Source: Russula earlei (lineage: Eukaryota > Basidiomycota > Agaricomycetes > Russulales > Russulaceae). Taken from it: a stretch of 64,000 bases of DNA. The stretch covers positions 27,662 to 91,661 of the forward strand of contig JAGFNK010000190.1 of the NCBI GenBank assembly GCA_025769875.1. The letters are read 5' to 3'. Shown here in pieces: positions 1-10,565 of the stretch (its first letter is position 1; every line of letters begins with the position of its first letter). Under the pieces are notes generated by a model. The model saw only the letters and a program-made list of their open reading frames with translations. It did no database searches and was not told the DNA's origin. A program made the position numbers and the translations under genes.

Positions 1-1000
1 CGTAGGCGACCGACCGGGGTTTGTATGTCAAACTCAGGAGATGCAGGGCGAGTACAGGGGTTCATCCATCCCTGTCAGTGATGTTGACTTCTTCTAAGGT
101 ACGGGGGCCGATACCCAAAAAAGCTCACAAATTGAGCGTCAACAAGACGTCTTGACATGCTGGTCGTGAATGCCATCGAGCGGGGCAAACGCCAAGGCTT
201 GAGCCCACAGCAAATCCTTGATAAACAAAATGAAGATGCGCGCTTTTTTTAATGAGTACCTTGTAAGCCAAGGGCGCGAGCCCCTTTGATCCGTATTGGA
301 GCGCACGTGCGGGTCACGCGAGCGATTTGAAAACGAATTGTAGAGACGGGACGCTCGGACAGTGGGGTAGCCTAACTGATTTGCCTACGCAAGCTGTACG
401 AGCGCAAGTTGACGTATCGGGCATTGGCCGACGCAGCTCAAATGGGAAACTAGAGTCCTTCCGCTCCCAGCAGGGCTAGTCAGCTCAAGGACTGGCCGAG
501 ACGGGTAGGGCCCAGCAATGGTCATCATCCAATGCAAGTCGGCCCTTTATCTTGTGATCCTCTCATTTCCTTGCTATCCTCATGTTGTCTAACCCCGCCA
601 TCCTTCAACCGATAATGTTACCCGCGATATTCAACCGTAACTTATTTTGACGCGTCAAACAACACACGATCACTGACACTGCAGTGCACATCCATCCCCA
701 CACTCCCCTTGCCAAACAGACAGCTCGATCCCTGCCACACCACACTCTCGTGGATGCTCCCAACTTCCCGAGCTTTCAGGGAGTCTCGCAAGGTCGATGA
801 TAGATCACTTAGATCCCCAATCAATCAATATCCTTCATACTATGCAACCCTCTGAGGAAGGATCGCACTCGTAGGCACCATCGTATGACCCCCATCTCTC
901 TTCTCCAACTTCTCGTTCTCAGTTATTCTCACAATCTTCACCAGTATAGCTATTCTTCTCTGGACATTTCCGAAGCTCCTTGTCACTCATCCTACGTACG
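1..1000. other. No gene recognised
   Basis: I see no convincing coding region here. Open frames are short and none carries a motif I recognise. The stretch leads into the Goodbye-domain relic that starts near 1,040. Confidence 0.5.
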
Positions 1001-1039
1001 TGATGGGCTCGCTACCCTCATAATTTTCGCCCATTATTT

Positions 1040-1450
1040 TGGCCGTGACATGCTCATCGATCGCTTTGTGCGTGTCCACTTTTTCCTGCAATGTCTGAGT
1101 AGTTATATATGAACAGTCCTGCGGGGATCCACTGACGAATAAATTGGCTGAGTCACTCGGGAAGATCATGGCGCCGTTACGTTCCATCGTCGCTTTTTCG
1201 TTCAGTAAGATGACGGAGATCCGAATTAGTGAGTCGTTCCATGTTCCTTATAATTTCTTGGCTGGCTCTGGTGCAGGAAGATCTCTGAAGTGACCTAACA
1301 GGAAAGTCGGATGTCCTGGATACGCTTCAACTGCTTACGAAGGAGAAGGACGGTGACAAGAAGTTTGAGACATCATTCGCAGTGTCGATGGAAACGTCAA
1401 CGAGACCAGGCACTCACGAGAGATGTTGGTGAAAATGTGAAAGGGATTCC
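1040..1450 (+). pseudogene. Relic of a fungal STAND N-terminal (Goodbye-type) domain
   Basis: The plus strand holds a decayed copy of the N-terminal domain found intact at about 7.0-7.8 kb. At 1,047-1,110 it reads DMLIDRFVRVHFFLQCLSSY, matching the HFFLQRLNCY helix of the intact gene. After a stop and a frame change, about 1,126-1,180 reads DPLTNKLAESLGKIMAP, matching the EFVELLGKIMAQ stretch. The same intron is still visible: a GTGAGT donor after ATCCGAATTA near 1,231 and an AACAG acceptor near 1,301. The next exon reads ESDVLDTLQLLTKEKDGDKK, like the DVEDALLRLDRLT segment. No NACHT or ankyrin part follows, so this is a truncated, frameshifted paralogue. Confidence 0.65.
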
Positions 1451-1689
1451 AGCGTTGCAGATGTCGACAATGTCATTGGCGGAAACGCTACGGGGAGCAA
1501 GGTGCGCACACAAGACCTCATTTCCTTTTCCGCCCTCTCGTCCACGCCTGCGCTGTCAGCCTGGTCCGATCCAAATACTTCCGTGCGTCCGTATGAAAGG
1601 GATTGAGGAGGTCGCACAATCGATATGGCTGAGACCAGAACCGGTACGTCACGTTTTGAAGCGGACGCCCTATGATCCTTCGTCTCATG

Positions 1690-2015
1690 CTGTGATTTTG
1701 AGCGGATATATGCCGGAAGTATCGATTTGAATGCTCGACTCGATACCTTTGTCTCCTGGCCGTGCCGTTGATGCCTTCTGTATTCGAGGCGTCGGTAACG
1801 GGTGAGGGAGAGAGAACGGGAATGGGACGTGGAGGCGCAGCGTGAAATGGTAGGGCTGGGAGCTGTGGTGTTTCTCGGCGTGCGGGCATGGTTCTTGCAT
1901 GAACATTGCCACGAGAGGCAGAGGCAGGATCGCAGCGGAATTGAAAACCGGCAAGGGTGGCACCGTGGCAACCACTGGAAACGTAGATCGAAAGAGAGAG
2001 GAGAGTGGCCTATGC
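1690..2015 (+). repeat. Diverged duplication, copy 1 (partner at 5,700-6,035)
   Basis: About 320 bp align by eye with 5,700-6,035 in the same orientation. Shared blocks include GCAGCGTGA, ATGGTAGGGCTGGGA, GTGTTTCTCGG or GCGTTTCTCGG, and GGAAACGTAGATCGAA. Frames differ between the copies and contain stops, so I read it as non-coding repeat or a dead gene fragment. Confidence 0.6.
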
Positions 2016-2403
2016 CTGTGACTGTCCAACGTCCAACACTGATTCTGATGTCCGAGTGTTTCCTGTGAACCTGTGATTATCCACTCGGCATCTTTCCAAC
2101 TCAACCCCCATTACCAGACACCGGTGACATCGCACTCATAAAGCTCATGTTTCCCATAAGGACAGGCCATTGCATTGCCCTTGCCATCTTTGTGCTTCTG
2201 GAACATCTTGACTTCCCACCAAGCTTGCATACATAGAGCGGTTCACAAATCCTGACTCACAACTTTACTCTGTTACCTGCTCCACTCGAAACTGCTGTCC
2301 TGCTGCTGACATCATCCACTTGGATGATTCACCTTTCACCAAAGTTTGGCATCAGATAGTCACGATGACATGACCGCTTTTCCTCCTTTAGATAACAATT
2401 TCG

Positions 2404-2460
2404 ACTTGTAACTTACTTTCCACCCCTCCACCGGCAGTGGAGGGGTGGAAAGTTACAAGT
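2404..2460. repeat. 57-bp hairpin (near-perfect inverted repeat)
   Basis: ACTTGTAACTT...CTTTCCACCCCTCCAC is followed after a 5-nt loop (CGGCA) by its reverse complement. The left arm carries a 4-nt insertion. It lies about 170 bp downstream of the stop of the minus-strand gene at 2,633-2,933, so it could act as a 3' end structure or be a MITE remnant. Confidence 0.7.
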
Positions 2461-2632
2461 GAGTTCCTCTGGGTTGCCCCCCTCTCTCCTGTCTACCCCT
2501 CCCCATGGGACAACACTCCACAATCTCACCCAATTTACAATGTGATGGATGATGGACATTTGGCATGGTAGGTAAAACTGCGTCCCTACACTGTCGTTCT
2601 TGGTGCCAGGGTCATCGACGAAGATTCTTCTG

Positions 2633-2933
2633 TCATTTGCCTTTTTTTGACTTTGGATCGTCTCGGAGGGGTAGAACAATGCGCCATGTTTGATAGTCTT
2701 CGAGTCCCATCAAATCGGTTTGGTCAGGTGCCTTTCCTTTTCCTAATTCGGGTTGGGAAGGCCTATCCTTTTGGCCACCAGGACCAGTGAACCCACGAAA
2801 CCTGCGAGGTCAAGTCAACATCAGGAACACATCAGAACTTGAATAGGCGTCCATACATCCTACTCTGCATTGCGAGTGACGGAGAAACGCCAACGACAAG
2901 GCAGAAGATGGAAAAAATGGTGGAAGTACGCAT
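2633..2933 (-). CDS. Small secreted protein, paralogue 1
   Basis: Predicted protein of about 87 aa, function unknown. ATG lies at 2,933; the first 22 residues (MRTSTIFSIFCLVVGVSPSL then AM) look like a secretion signal peptide. Exon 1 (2,839-2,933) ends in GRLFK. A 37-nt intron (2,802-2,838, donor GTTCTG, acceptor CGCAG) brings in exon 2 (2,633-2,801), which gives a Gly/Pro/Lys-rich segment (FRGFTGPGGQKD) and DYQTWRIVLPLRDD before a TGA. Without splicing the frame stops at once after LFKF. The same signal peptide, the LFK motif and a phase-2 intron there recur at 4,315 and 12,595. It is divergent from paralogue 2 and shares promoter boxes with it. I do not recognise the family. The exact splice site is inferred. 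Confidence 0.6.
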
Positions 2934-3195
2934 CGTTATGAATGGGGTCGTTGATGGCCGTGCAAATTCGTCGAGGTATTGGAAATGTATAGAGCTTGAC
3001 GGTAACCAGTACCTAAGAAGTATGCAGTAGGAAACGATTGAGAGCCGGCCTGAGCAAACTGGAGCCGCGGGCATCAGCTTTATATTGCCAAAGTCCCCTC
3101 CGTCCGCCATCCGTGGAGTGCCTTGAACATAATTCCATACCAACACGGCGTTATCAATACGTCGGATCCGAATCATGATTATGATCGCGTTCGGC
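2934..3195 (-). promoter_or_regulatory. Conserved upstream region of paralogue 1
   Basis: Reading the minus strand towards the ATG, there is a box with GATCATAATCATGATTCGG ending in the palindrome CGGATCCG (3,161-3,193), then ATGGCGGACGGAGGGGACTT (3,091-3,110), then CAATATAAAGC (3,078-3,088). A 5' leader follows with GGTACTGGTTACC and CCCCATTCATAA just before ATG. The same boxes in the same order and spacing precede the gene at 4,315. TATA-like motif to ATG is about 150 bp. Confidence 0.6.
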
Positions 3196-3549
3196 GTGTG
3201 GATGCATTGATTTTTCCATCCAGACTTGCAGGCTTGAAAGCGGCGAGCATGAGAGAACCATCTCACTGGCAGGAATCGACATCGGCTGCTGAGAAGCGGG
3301 GCAATATGCAAAAGCAAAGCCAATAGTGCAATTCATGACACTGGGACACCCGGATATGTGCCACAAGTCATGGTGATCAAACTGCGGGGCGCTCTCAATA
3401 CCGGTGCCGTTGACACCACTGGCAGTTGGTGGCATCACGTTGAACGGTGATAGCAGCGGGCCGGGGATGGGACGAGGATTGCGGGATAGGAAACTGAGGG
3501 CAGATGGCTGCTTAAAAAGAAGATTCTACTCCGTTTTCAAGAATCCGTG

Positions 3550-3660
3550 ATTTTAGCAATAGAATTTTGAGCTCAAAACTCAAACTTTTCCCTGTCATAT
3601 TGGCGACCTCTGGAAAATCCTGAAGGTTGGAAAGTTTGAGTTTGGGCCTGTTGCTAAAAT
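3550..3660. repeat. MITE-like palindrome between divergent paralogues
   Basis: ATTTTAGCAA at 3,550 is matched by TTGCTAAAAT ending at 3,660, and inner blocks CTCAAACTTT and AAAGTTTGAG also pair. The 111-bp unit could form a long hairpin. I see no coding content. The 3,661-3,990 stretch beyond it holds no gene that I can support. Confidence 0.55.
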
Positions 3661-3999
3661 GGGCCTAAAAAAAGGATTCGCTCCAAAAATGAGAATTCTT
3701 CAAGTCATTGGGAGCTACTCCGAGTTCTTAGGAACGAAGATTCAGAGTACAGAGTACAGTTCCGCACGCAAAAGCGGAAAAAGCGGTCACGGACTGGTTG
3801 ATCCCACCCACCGGCTGCATCGAGAGCACTCCGCAGTTTGACCGCAATACCGACCGATGATGTGTGGCACGTATCCTACTAGGCTAGTACCATGCACTGC
3901 CCTGGTAGCTTTTCTTTTACATGTTCGGTCGACGCACAGGCCAATGTGGACACCTGGCGTGCAGTGGTTATCTCATGTTGCCGCTTCCACGGCAAACCT

Positions 4000-4314
4000 G
4001 CAACCCCGAACATCAATGCATCAAAGGCGGTCCACACTCTGAACGCGATCATGATCGTGATTCGGATCCGACTTCCGCGGGCATTCCATTGACCTGAGTG
4101 GAGACAATCCACTGACTGATGGCGGACGGAGGGGACTTCGGCCACAATCATTTAAAGCGAATGCTTTTGCAGGCTCCAATTCACTCAGGCTGGCTCCTAT
4201 TCATTTCAGACCGCATACTTGTTCGGGTACTGGTTACCGACGATCTTTCTACACTTTCCCACACCTCGACGATTTGCACGGGTTTCATATCGAATCCACG
4301 CCCCATTCATAATT
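4000..4314 (+). promoter_or_regulatory. Conserved upstream region of paralogue 2
   Basis: This copies the layout upstream of paralogue 1 in the opposite orientation: GAACGCGATCATGATCGTGA plus TTCGGATCCG (4,041-4,070), ATGGCGGACGGAGGGGACTT (4,119-4,138), a TTTAAAGC box near 4,151, then GGTACTGGTTACC, ACCTCGACGATTTGCACGG and CCCCATTCATAA directly before ATG. Conservation outside the coding region argues for function or a recent inverted duplication. Confidence 0.6.
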
Positions 4315-4659
4315 ATGCGTACTCTGGCCATCTTTTACATCTCCTGCATTGTCGTTGGCGTCGCTCCGTCGCTCGCAATGCCGACTAGGAAGTGCGGGCA
4401 CCTGTTCAAGTTCTGTTGCACACTGATGTTGATGTGGCCTTGCAGATCTCGGCCTGGTGACACAGAGCACCGCCCGTTTGACGTAGCTCAGCTTGGTAGC
4501 TCACAAATTTTCAGGGTTTTTGGGAACGACCCGGCCGACAGAACGCCGATCAGCGACACAATCCAGACGAGACTGCAAGCCGCCACAAACGCAAAACTGA
4601 TCGAAGAACAGAAGCGCGGGCGTCATCAGGATAGAGATGCAGCTTCGCGCCTACCATAA
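4315..4659 (+). CDS. Small secreted protein, paralogue 2
   Basis: Predicted secreted protein of unknown function. ATG at 4,315 starts a signal peptide (MRTLAIFYISCIVVGVAPSL, then AM) followed by PTRKCGHLFK. A 36-nt intron (4,410-4,445, donor GTTCTG, acceptor TTGCAG) falls at the same codon and phase as in paralogue 1. Being a multiple of three and free of stops, it can also be read through (114 aa unspliced, 102 aa spliced). The mature part is charged and polar (RPGDTEHRPFDVAQLG, then DPADRTPISDTIQTRLQ, then a KRGRHQDRD tail) and differs completely from paralogue 1, with no cysteine pattern. The exon 1 length of 95 nt is identical to paralogue 1. Confidence 0.6.
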   Translation: MRTLAIFYISCIVVGVAPSLAMPTRKCGHLFKFCCTLMLMWPCRSRPGDTEHRPFDVAQLGSSQIFRVFGNDPADRTPISDTIQTRLQAATNAKLIEEQKRGRHQDRDAASRLP

Positions 4660-4689
4660 CGCATTTACATCATCCGTCACGTCGTAGAT

Positions 4690-5209
4690 CAGGTGCGAGT
4701 GTTGTGTTGTTCTCCTATGGGGAAAGGTAGAGAAGGAGAGAGGAGCGTGAAGTCGGGTACTTGTCATCGCGTCGTTCCTCTTTCATTGTCTGCTGCTCAC
4801 AGCCTTCACTGCTTCGCCCGGTCTCGTTTCCCTTTTGTCCGTTTCCACCATCCTTTCAGTATTTCACCACGTCCTGACCCTCCCCCTCGCCGCGTCTTTA
4901 CGCGCTGACGCATGCAACGCTCAATTACCACCTCGCGTCTCGCGTCATCTGCCTTTCATCGCCTCTGTCTCGAACATCCCGTCTCGATGCCCCGGTCTCA
5001 ATTTCTTCTCATCCCTCCTTCCTTGCCTCCACGTATATATAAAACACTTTAGTACTCTCACGAAAAGAAACCTTTCGTGTCCCACAATTTGTCTGCCCGT
5101 ATAAGTTCTCGCGTTCTGCGTTCTCTGCCTTGCCATCTCATCTTTTCCCGGGTCCGATCAGCATCACAAATTACCCGTGCGTCCCAGGACACGCTACAAC
5201 ACAACTTGA
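4690..5209 (+). repeat. Probable old solo LTR related to the gag-only element
   Basis: A TATATATAAAACAC box (about 5,034) and the end GGACACGCTACA (5,209) resemble the LTRs at 55,087 and 58,758, which have TATATAAAACACC and end in GGACGCGCTACA. Pyrimidine-rich blocks such as GCCCGGTCTCG are shared. The left end and target duplication were not found. The next 490 bp (5,210-5,699) show no supported gene. Confidence 0.45.
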
Positions 5210-5699
5210 GGCCGATTACAAAGAGGTCATGACTCAGCGAGGAGTCAGGCATGGCCTCATGATTTCATGACGGGCCACTTACTCCTCCGGATTAGAACTT
5301 TCATCGTCCCCCCATCAAATGCTTTGTACGAGATTTTTCTCCATCGGGGGTCTTCCATCGTGCAAAAAGAAGAAAGTGGACACGGCCAACAACGTGTTTA
5401 GTGCTCAGACGGCAGGACCTGACATCAGGAGGGTGTGATGTGCGTCGAGGCGAGAGACAGGAGTGCGAGTCGGCTAGTGCGACTGTCAGCGCGTCGCCAC
5501 CGTCAACACAGTGGACTCCTATCAGGCTGCGAGGTGGTGCGCCTCCTTACTTTCGATTGCCTCGTAAGAGGCGTGGTCGCTCAGCGCGTCAGACGGGTCT
5601 TCCATGAGTCAGGTGTTGGGAACAAGATGCATTGATCCGAGGCGTCGGGCTGAGATGCAAGTGTTAGGGCGAGAGGGGGGGGGGGCATGTGGACACACC

Positions 5700-6035
5700 C
5701 TCTGATCGGACGTCGCAGTGCTGTGGTTTTGAACGGATATATCCCGGGCATGATGCCTCAGTCGATACCTTTTATCTCCTGTCCACGATGTCCATACCCT
5801 CTGTATCCAAAGTGTTGGTAACAGGTGAGTGAGATGGAGTGCGAGAGAGCGGGGAATAGGACGCGAGGCGCAGCGTGAGATGGTAGGGCTGGGATTTGTG
5901 GCGTTTCTCGGAGTGCAGGCCATGGGTGCTTGCATGGACACTGCCTCGAGAGGCAAAGGCAGGATTGTAAGCGGGATTGAAAACACAGCAAGGGTGGCGG
6001 CCACCGGAAACGTAGATCGAAGGAGAGGAGGAGAG
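5700..6035 (+). repeat. Diverged duplication, copy 2 (partner at 1,690-2,015)
   Basis: Same orientation as copy 1, with matching blocks around GAGATGGTAGGGCTGGGA, GGCGTTTCTCGGAGTG and CACCGGAAACGTAGATCGAA. It is preceded by GTGGTTTTGAACGGATATAT, matching GTGATTTTGAGCGGATATAT in copy 1. No shared intact frame. Confidence 0.6.
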
Positions 6036-6976
6036 AGCGCAGGTGAAGGTCGCCAGCCCTTGTGGCTGTCTCTCAAGCGCTCGGCACCAGGTTTTGAATT
6101 TTCGCGTACGTGGAGACTACCGCTTACAATACAAACATGTCTGGTACCTACGAAGCCAGTTTTTGCTGCGTTCCACAATCACGCTCAACTATCAGTTTCA
6201 TGGGGTTGCTGTCGCTCGTCGGCTTAGGAGGCGAGCGATGGGGTCGTTCGTTGCTCAGCACTCAGCGCTGTCTCGTCCCGCCACCTCCGTCATCGCACTC
6301 CTACATCACCATGCAGACTCAACACCAGTAACATGAACGGTTGCCATTTTCATGGTCGGAAGTTACACATGAGCACGAGAAACAACGTAATTCCGTACCA
6401 TCAAACCCGTCCCCTCGTATCACCAAGCTCAGTGGCGCGGGCCAGACCGGCTCGCTGCATACCCGCACCCTTGACTCTCCCTTGATTCGTGATACTTCCG
6501 TCCCGGACCCGGAGCTTCGCTGATATATATCGAATGGAAGGAAATATCGGGCGCTCCTCGCAATGTCGTATGTCCCTATGGCACTATGCTGGCAGGGCAG
6601 GTGACTGGCGCGGGTGGGTCCGAGGTTGAACAGTCGGAGGATGGGTCTGACCCTTCTCATCCAGCCCACCCATCCACATTCAAGTCAAGGGAGCGTTCTG
6701 CACATACCCGGTTCCATAATCAAGGGTGGACCCAGCGCTTGTCATCACTTAGTCACGCATAAAAGAGCACATCAACGACCAGGACGACTCGGAATCGGTG
6801 TTGGCCAATCCTGGTCTATTATCCGTCCGTTAACAATCATTCATGCCTCTCGCATATCGTCACCAGAGATTGCCTTAAGGTCTCCCCTTCCCATTCAAGT
6901 ATCACCGGTCACCTCCCCGACTCAACTGGTCCTCATCCGTCGCTTGCACTTCCGCCAATTTTCCCTTGTCATCCAT
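6036..6976. other. Upstream region of the STAND gene
   Basis: No gene is supported. The frame of the STAND gene stays open upstream to 6,614 but lacks family-like sequence before 6,977, and pyrimidine-rich leader sequence precedes the ATG, so I treat this as promoter and 5' untranslated sequence. Confidence 0.4.
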
Positions 6977-9900
6977 ATGTCTGTCAGCACTCATACCATC
7001 CGTCCATTGGCCAATCAATTTACCGCGATATTTAATGCTGCCTCAAACGAGTACCAGAGGTTGACGGGCCAATCCCTCGATAGTCATCCGTTTGCTGCCC
7101 AACTTGAAGCCTGCGAAAGTCCCGAGGCCGTCTCAAACATACTTCGTGCGCAAACACAGGCATTCAATAAAGATAAGGAAGGGGACAAGAAACTGATGAC
7201 TTGGTTGGACCCAACGATCCGTATCATGTTCGCATTTTCATATTCGATCGCAAACCTTGTTGGTGTAGTAAGCCCCCCCGCATTCACCCCGTTTGGGTGT
7301 TTTATGACCTCTGATCGTCAGCCATTCCCACCTGCGAGAGGAATCTTCATTGGCTTCGTTGTCCTTTTTGTGGCAAGTCACGTCCCAAGCTCCTTTTCGT
7401 CCGTCTGCTTGACATTCTACCTTCAGGCAGCGAGGGATGCTGTTGCAAGATACATAATGCTCGTTGATCTCCTTGAGCGCATTCATTTCTTCCTTCAACG
7501 TCTGAACTGTTACACTGAAGTTCCTCTCACGAAGGAGTTCGTGGAGTTACTCGGGAAAATCATGGCGCAGTTGCTTTTGATCCTTGCACTTTCGACCAAG
7601 GAGATGAAGCAGAGCCGAATCAGTGAGATGGCCGATTCCTTACGCGCTTTTTCCTGGCTGACTGTAGCTTAGTAAGACTTTTCAAAAGGCTTGTAGGAAA
7701 TGAGGATGTTGAGGATGCGCTTCTTCGGTTGGACAGGCTTACGCGTGCTGAGAGTTTGATGGTGGCAGTCAAGGGCATGGAGAGTACGCAACCTTTTCTA
7801 TTGTCTTGATACACACCGACACAATTTATAAAACAGCAATGTACCATCTAAAACGTTCGTCACTGTTCGATGGTACATAATTGATTGTTGCCCTGAGACA
7901 CCCTCACAGGGAATCAGTTTCGAGGGGAACTGCGAAAATGGCTTGCTGCTCCAGATCCTTCCATAAATCACAATGCTGCATGTGAAACGCAGCATCGTGG
8001 GTCCACACGGTGGTTTACTCAAGGCAGCACGTTCCTTGAATGGAAGGAGAGCGCGTCGTTATTGTGGATCTGTGGCAATCGTGCGCGTCTCCCCTCCTGA
8101 ATTGATGGCTACTAATCCCACCCCCTGGTTTCGCAGCGGGTGCAGGGAAAACCATTCTGTGGTACATAAGTTCTCTCCTGAATGTGCGGTAGGGGACTTA
8201 TATAGCCCATAAGTTCTGCCATCATCGAGGACATCAAGAACATGCGGCAGGCGAGATCGGCATTGATTGCATACTTTTACTTCGACTTCAAAGATTCCTC
8301 GAAGCGCGACCTCCGCGGCTTGTTGTCGTCCCTTCTCTTCCAACTCGGTGGCGCCTCTGACCGTTTCCAGGATGTTCTCTCTCAGCTCTACACCGATTAC
8401 CGTGAAGGCTTTGAACAACCCAGTAACTCTGCCCTTGCACGATGTGTTGAAAGCATGCTCGGACTTGCAGGACAAGTTCCAATTTTTCTCATCCTGGATG
8501 CGCTGGACGAGTGTCCGAGTACAACCGGAACTCCATCTCCTCGCGAAAAAGTTCTGGACTTCGTTGTGGAATTATTCCGGCCGAATCATCCCAATCTGCA
8601 CGTGTGCATAACTAGTCGTCCTGAGCCTGACATACGGACAGTTCTGGACCCCTTGACATCCACATCGCACCGCATATCCCTTCACGAGGAGCGCGGCCAG
8701 AGAGAGGATATCAACAACTATATACGCGCTTTTGTTCTCACGGACGAGTCAATGCAGCAATGGAGGGCGGAGGACAAGGAGCTCGTTATCCGTACGCTCT
8801 CCAAACGGGCTGACGGGATGTGAGGCGCCTCTGTTACAACACTTGTAATTGCTGATGGTCTCGGACAGGTTTAGATGGGCATTTTGTCAGCTGGACACCC
8901 TTCGTCGGTGTAATCCTTCAGGTATAAGAAAGGCCCTGTACGAACTACCTACTACTCTGGGCGAGACTTACGAACGGGCATTGAGAGGGATTCCCGAAAG
9001 AGAAGCGGAGGTATGCGCGCGGCCTCTTCCAGTGCTTGGTTGCCGCCATCCGACCGCTTCGTGTTGAAGAATTAGCGGAGATATTCGCGATCGAGTTCGA
9101 CCCGGGCGGGGCGCCTAACCTCAAGAAGGGCCAGGGAGATGGATGTCCTGAAGCAGTTATTACTGCATGTTCGACGTTGATTACCATCATTGACGAAGAA
9201 AACTCAAAAGTTGTCCAGTTTTCTCACTTCTCAGTGAAAGAATTCTTGACTTCTGATCGTCTTCGAGCGTCCGAGGTCGGAGACATCAGCCATTACCACA
9301 TTCCCCTCGATATGGCCCACACTACACTTGCGCGAGCTTGCCTCGCGGCGCTACTGCGGTTGGATGAAAAAGAGGATGTACAGCGCCTCGAAAAGTTTCC
9401 CCTGGCATCCTACGCTGCTCACCACTGGGTCCATCATGCCAAGTACGAGGACGTGGCGTCGCGAGTCCAGGATGACATGGGACGTCTATTCGACCCAAGG
9501 AAGCCATATCTTTCTGCATGGACGTGGATACGTGATATGGATCGGACTTGGGCTCGACGCTCTTTTTTTCCTTTCGCGTCGCACCCGCAGCCCAAGGCAA
9601 GTCCATTGTACTATGCGGCGTTGTGTGGATTTAGCGGGCTGGCAAAGCACCTTATCGTCACACACGCAGAAGATGTCAACGCCCTGTGCGGTTATCACAG
9701 GGCTCCATTACACGCAGCGTTGAACAAGGGACACCTCGACGTCGCACGTGTGCTACTCCGGCATGGCGCAGATGTGAATAGGAAAGATCGGTATGGAAAA
9801 ATCCCCTTCGTGACAGCCTATGCTCGCAGGGATCTGGAGGCCATGCGACTTCTGCTGGAGCACGGAGCGGACTGGGACATCCAGTACGGCTATTTCGGGT

Positions 9901-10328
9901 CCCTATGTCACGACGCATCGTACCGTGGAGACGCTGAAGTTGTGCAACTGTTACTGCACCACGATGCAGATGCCAATGCAAGGGGCAACCTAGACTGGAC
10001 GCCGTTGCACTGTGCCGCGGCGTATGGACACCCGAGCGTCGCCCACCTCCTTCTCGAATATGGGTCGGACATTGACTCACAATCGATCGCTCAAGATACT
10101 CCCTTGTGCCTAGCGTGTGGGAACGGACGTCTCGATGTCGCGCGGGTGCTCCTTGGGTATGGAGCTGACGTGCACATCCGGGGCTCGTTCGGTCAGACGC
10201 CGTTCCAGATGGCCGCATTCAGGGGGTATACCGACATCGTACAGCTGTTGTTGGAGTATGGCGCAGAAGTGGAGGAGCTGTCGTGGCAAGAGGAGGATTA
10301 TGAGCACTGCAGCATACGCATCGTTTAG
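6977..10328 (+). CDS. STAND/NLR-like NTPase: Goodbye domain, NACHT, ankyrin repeats
   Basis: Probable intracellular STAND receptor of the fungal NLR type. Inferred exons: 6,977-7,262; 7,341-7,369 or 7,372; 7,427-7,622; 7,673-7,783; 7,837-7,872; 7,910-8,080; 8,137-8,161; 8,214-8,819; 8,869-10,328. Phases agree across all nine, giving about 970 aa. Order: Goodbye-type N-terminal helices (SHPFAAQLEACESPEAV, WLDPTIRIMFAFSYSIA, HFFLQRLNCY); linker ending KWLAAPDPSINHN; NACHT with Walker A GAGKT, assembled across two introns, and Walker B FLILDALDEC; RPEPDIR sensor-like motif; winged-helix-like part (RPLRVEELAEIFAIEFD, FSHFSVKEFL); then seven ankyrin repeats (for example TPLHCAAAYGHPSVAHLLLEYG). 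One extra base near 8,992-8,995 (ATTCCCGAAAGAG) shifts the frame between LRGIP and KEKRRYARGLFQ, so the gene is either a young pseudogene or carries a sequence error. Start chosen at the ATG just before the Goodbye helices. Confidence 0.85.
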
Positions 10329-10565
10329 CGTGCCCAGCTTTCGTCTAATCAGATTGCTGTTCACATCGCGAAGTTGCTTAGGATCTCTATAATGACGCTA
10401 TGGAGGGCGGCCGCCCGTAATGACCAGATTGTAAGGCGTTCCTCGGGGCTATGCGCGAGACGACCGTCTTGGAGCAATCGGTCACGCAGGGAAGGGGAAT
10501 TCAAGTGGGCCGCCGACCTTTCTCAAGCCACCATCACGCTGACCCTGCGCGCCACCTGAGGAAGG

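Noticed and set aside
642..824. Short minus-strand frame (60 codons)
   Set aside because: No motif, no upstream support and no paralogue in the window.
7370..7426. GC-AG intron in the STAND gene (GCAAGT donor at 7,373)
   Set aside because: A GT donor three bases upstream (GTGGCA at 7,370) also keeps the frame, so the non-canonical site is not needed.
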